From Rhodopseudomonas palustris (GTDB lineage Bacteria; Pseudomonadota; Alphaproteobacteria; Rhizobiales; Xanthobacteraceae), in the NCBI RefSeq assembly GCF_003591005.1, contig NZ_QYYD01000004.1, forward strand, positions 62,001 through 126,000: a stretch of DNA of 64,000 nt, read 5' to 3'. The position numbers and the translations under genes are program-made. Shown piece after piece: positions 62,718 through 64,000 of this stretch; position 1 is the first letter of the stretch, and each line of letters starts with the position of its first letter. The notes beneath the pieces were generated by a model. It was not told the DNA's origin and made no database searches. It saw nothing but the letters and a program-made list of their open reading frames with translations.

Positions 62718-64000
62718 ATGGATCGCACATTATCCCGATCGGGATTCTCCATCGGCCTGATCGGGCTGGTTGCATTCGCGCTGCTGCTACCTGTGGGGCT
62801 GGCGGCGCTGGTCTTTCCCACTCCGCTTTACGACACTCGCGAGCTGGTTGCGTGGGGGCGGCATTTCCCGCTGGTGACGCCGGTGCACCCGCCGATGATG
62901 GTGTGGGCCGGTGGCATCGTCGACCGGCTGTTCGGACCGTCCGGCACCGCGATCGTCGCCGCCAATCAGATCTGCCTGGCGATCGGTCTCGCGTATCTCT
63001 ACGCAACTCTGCGGCTGCTGGTCGAACGCGGCATGGCGGCCTACATGGTGGCGCTGACCGCGGCCTCGTTCTACGTCGTGTTCGCGCCGCTGTCTTGGGC
63101 GCTCAACGCCGATATCCTGCAGCTGATGTCGTGGCCTGCGGTGCTGTATCACTTCCTGCGCGGTCGCAGCACCGATCGCTGGCTGCACTGGATCCTGTTC
63201 GGTGTCTGGACCGCGATCGCGGCGCTGACCAAGTACAATGCGGCGGTGCTGCTGATCGGCATCGCTGCCGGCGCGCTGGCCGTGCCGTCGTTCCGAGCCT
63301 GCCTGCGGCGGCCGGGCCTGTACGTCGCCGCACTGATCGGCGTGCTGCTGATCCTGCCGCACGTCCTTGCGGCGCTACAGGTCGGCACGACGATCCATTA
63401 CGGCGAGCGGCATTTCAAAGGCTTCGGCTCGGCGGCGGACACTGCGCGCCGGCTCGGCTGGCTGATCGTCGGTTACTTGCCGATCCTGCTGCCGGGCGCC
63501 GTCATTCTGGCGATCTCGGTGACGCGGCGAATGATGCTGTGGCGCGTGCCGCGATTCGTAGCGGCAAGCGACGAGCTGAAGTTCGTCGTCATCGTCAACA
63601 TCGCGATGGTCGCGGTGCTGCTGGTGCTGATCGTCGGCTTCGGCCTGGAATATATCGCGCGTTACGGCGCGCCGTTCGCGGAGCTGTCGGTGCTGGCACT
63701 GGCGCCGCTGTTTGTCTGGGCGGCCGATCGGCGCGACGCCGTGATGCACCAGACCGCGGCGGCGCTCGGCCTGGTGTATGGCGGATTGGCGATCGCGGTG
63801 TCGGTGATCTACCTGTTTTTTGCCTCGCACAGCGGGTTGCAGGAGGCGACCGCGCAGGCGGCGCGGATGGTGCTCGACGATTGGAACAGCAAGTACGCCT
63901 GCGGGCCGGGGTATTTCCTCGGCGATCGCCAGACGGTGTACGGGATTGGGATCGGCGCCGGTCCTGACGGCGACTCGATGGCGCTCGAGTTCGTTCCCAA
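62718..64000 (+). CDS. GT39/ArnT-like integral membrane glycosyltransferase (partial, cut by window end)
   Basis: At least 427 residues, open at the window end. The frame reads MDRTLSRSGFSIGLIGLVAF, then a periplasmic loop with PLYDTRELVAWGRHFPLVTPVHPP, whose acidic pair (D, E) and H-P-P resemble the first loop of GT39/PMT and ArnT-type transferases. Many hydrophobic segments follow, with an LTKYNAAVLL segment between helices. Such enzymes move a sugar from a polyprenyl-phosphate donor to lipid or protein in the periplasm. An overlapping frame at 62651-63967 is rich in Arg/Ala/Gly and is a shadow. The start is fixed at 62718 by the onset of hydrophobic sequence; the ribosome site GGCGGA is embedded in an inverted repeat. 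Confidence 0.82.
   Translation, partial: MDRTLSRSGFSIGLIGLVAFALLLPVGLAALVFPTPLYDTRELVAWGRHFPLVTPVHPPMMVWAGGIVDRLFGPSGTAIVAANQICLAIGLAYLYATLRLLVERGMAAYMVALTAASFYVVFAPLSWALNADILQLMSWPAVLYHFLRGRSTDRWLHWILFGVWTAIAALTKYNAAVLLIGIAAGALAVPSFRACLRRPGLYVAALIGVLLILPHVLAALQVGTTIHYGERHFKGFGSAADTARRLGWLIVGYLPILLPGAVILAISVTRRMMLWRVPRFVAASDELKFVVIVNIAMVAVLLVLIVGFGLEYIARYGAPFAELSVLALAPLFVWAADRRDAVMHQTAAALGLVYGGLAIAVSVIYLFFASHSGLQEATAQAARMVLDDWNSKYACGPGYFLGDRQTVYGIGIGAGPDGDSMALEFVP

Noticed and set aside
62651..63967. 438-residue plus-strand ORF at the window end
   Set aside because: Arg/Ala/Gly-rich shadow. The other plus frame from 62718 encodes a hydrophobic, GT39-like protein that runs off the window end.

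Overview
The window is a GC-rich alphaproteobacterial chromosome segment, almost certainly from Rhodopseudomonas palustris or a very close relative. The main evidence is a protein at 10723-11172 that closely matches the known R. palustris soluble cytochrome c-556. A Gfo/Idh oxidoreductase and DegT aminotransferase pair fits the 2,3-diaminoglucose lipid A of this genus, a growth-pole-ring protein is of a kind found in Rhizobiales, and the palindromic intergenic repeats are typical of Bradyrhizobiaceae. I see no rRNA, tRNA, CRISPR array, phage or insertion sequence. The segment looks like core chromosome with scattered accessory genes.

Layout. 0.2-7.3 kb holds envelope sugar genes (UDP-glucuronate epimerase, gnnA/gnnB-like pair), murJ and a divergent NodU-type carbamoyltransferase. 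7.7-12.5 kb holds a Gly/Arg-rich secreted protein, a form II CoxL-like molybdenum hydroxylase large subunit, cytochrome c-556 and a diheme cytochrome c. 12.5-15 kb holds a stand-alone RAM-domain protein, thiD, and a translationally coupled pair (YcgG-type heme N-hydroxylase with a DUF1989 protein). 15.4-18 kb holds pmtA, plcP and agt, a membrane-lipid remodelling cluster. 18-22.7 kb holds threonine dehydratase, an unknown acidic protein, an MFS carrier and a dipeptide epimerase. 22.8-25.8 kb is an Mla-type lipid ABC transporter containing an unannotated 37-codon ORF. 26.2-29 kb is an EmrAB-like efflux pair.

29.4-36.2 kb is one giant gene encoding a 2257-residue repeat protein resembling GPR/RgsE. 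The region upstream of it carries a full CtrA-type box. 36.6-42.2 kb holds an Hpt protein, a [2Fe-2S] ferredoxin, a thioesterase, a ferredoxin-NADP reductase, an orphan histidine kinase and a ClC protein. 42.4-49.1 kb is a polysaccharide region (rmd, gmd, two glycosyltransferases, an O-antigen-ligase-like protein, a DUF2147 protein). 49.5-55 kb holds a large SGNH hydrolase, a YbhN-like membrane protein, a DUF892 ferritin-like stress protein with an EcfG-like promoter, and two small membrane proteins. 55.7-59 kb is a complete ftrABCD ferrous-iron uptake operon. 59-64 kb holds a universal stress protein, SixA, an FAD oxidoreductase, exported MsrB and a GT39-like membrane protein cut by the window end, whose start codon follows a perfect 11-bp inverted repeat.

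The common theme is the cell envelope: lipid A and O-polysaccharide sugars, peptidoglycan flipping and recycling, phospholipid methylation, turnover and transport, and polar growth. Function assignments rest on motif recognition by eye; no database search was run.
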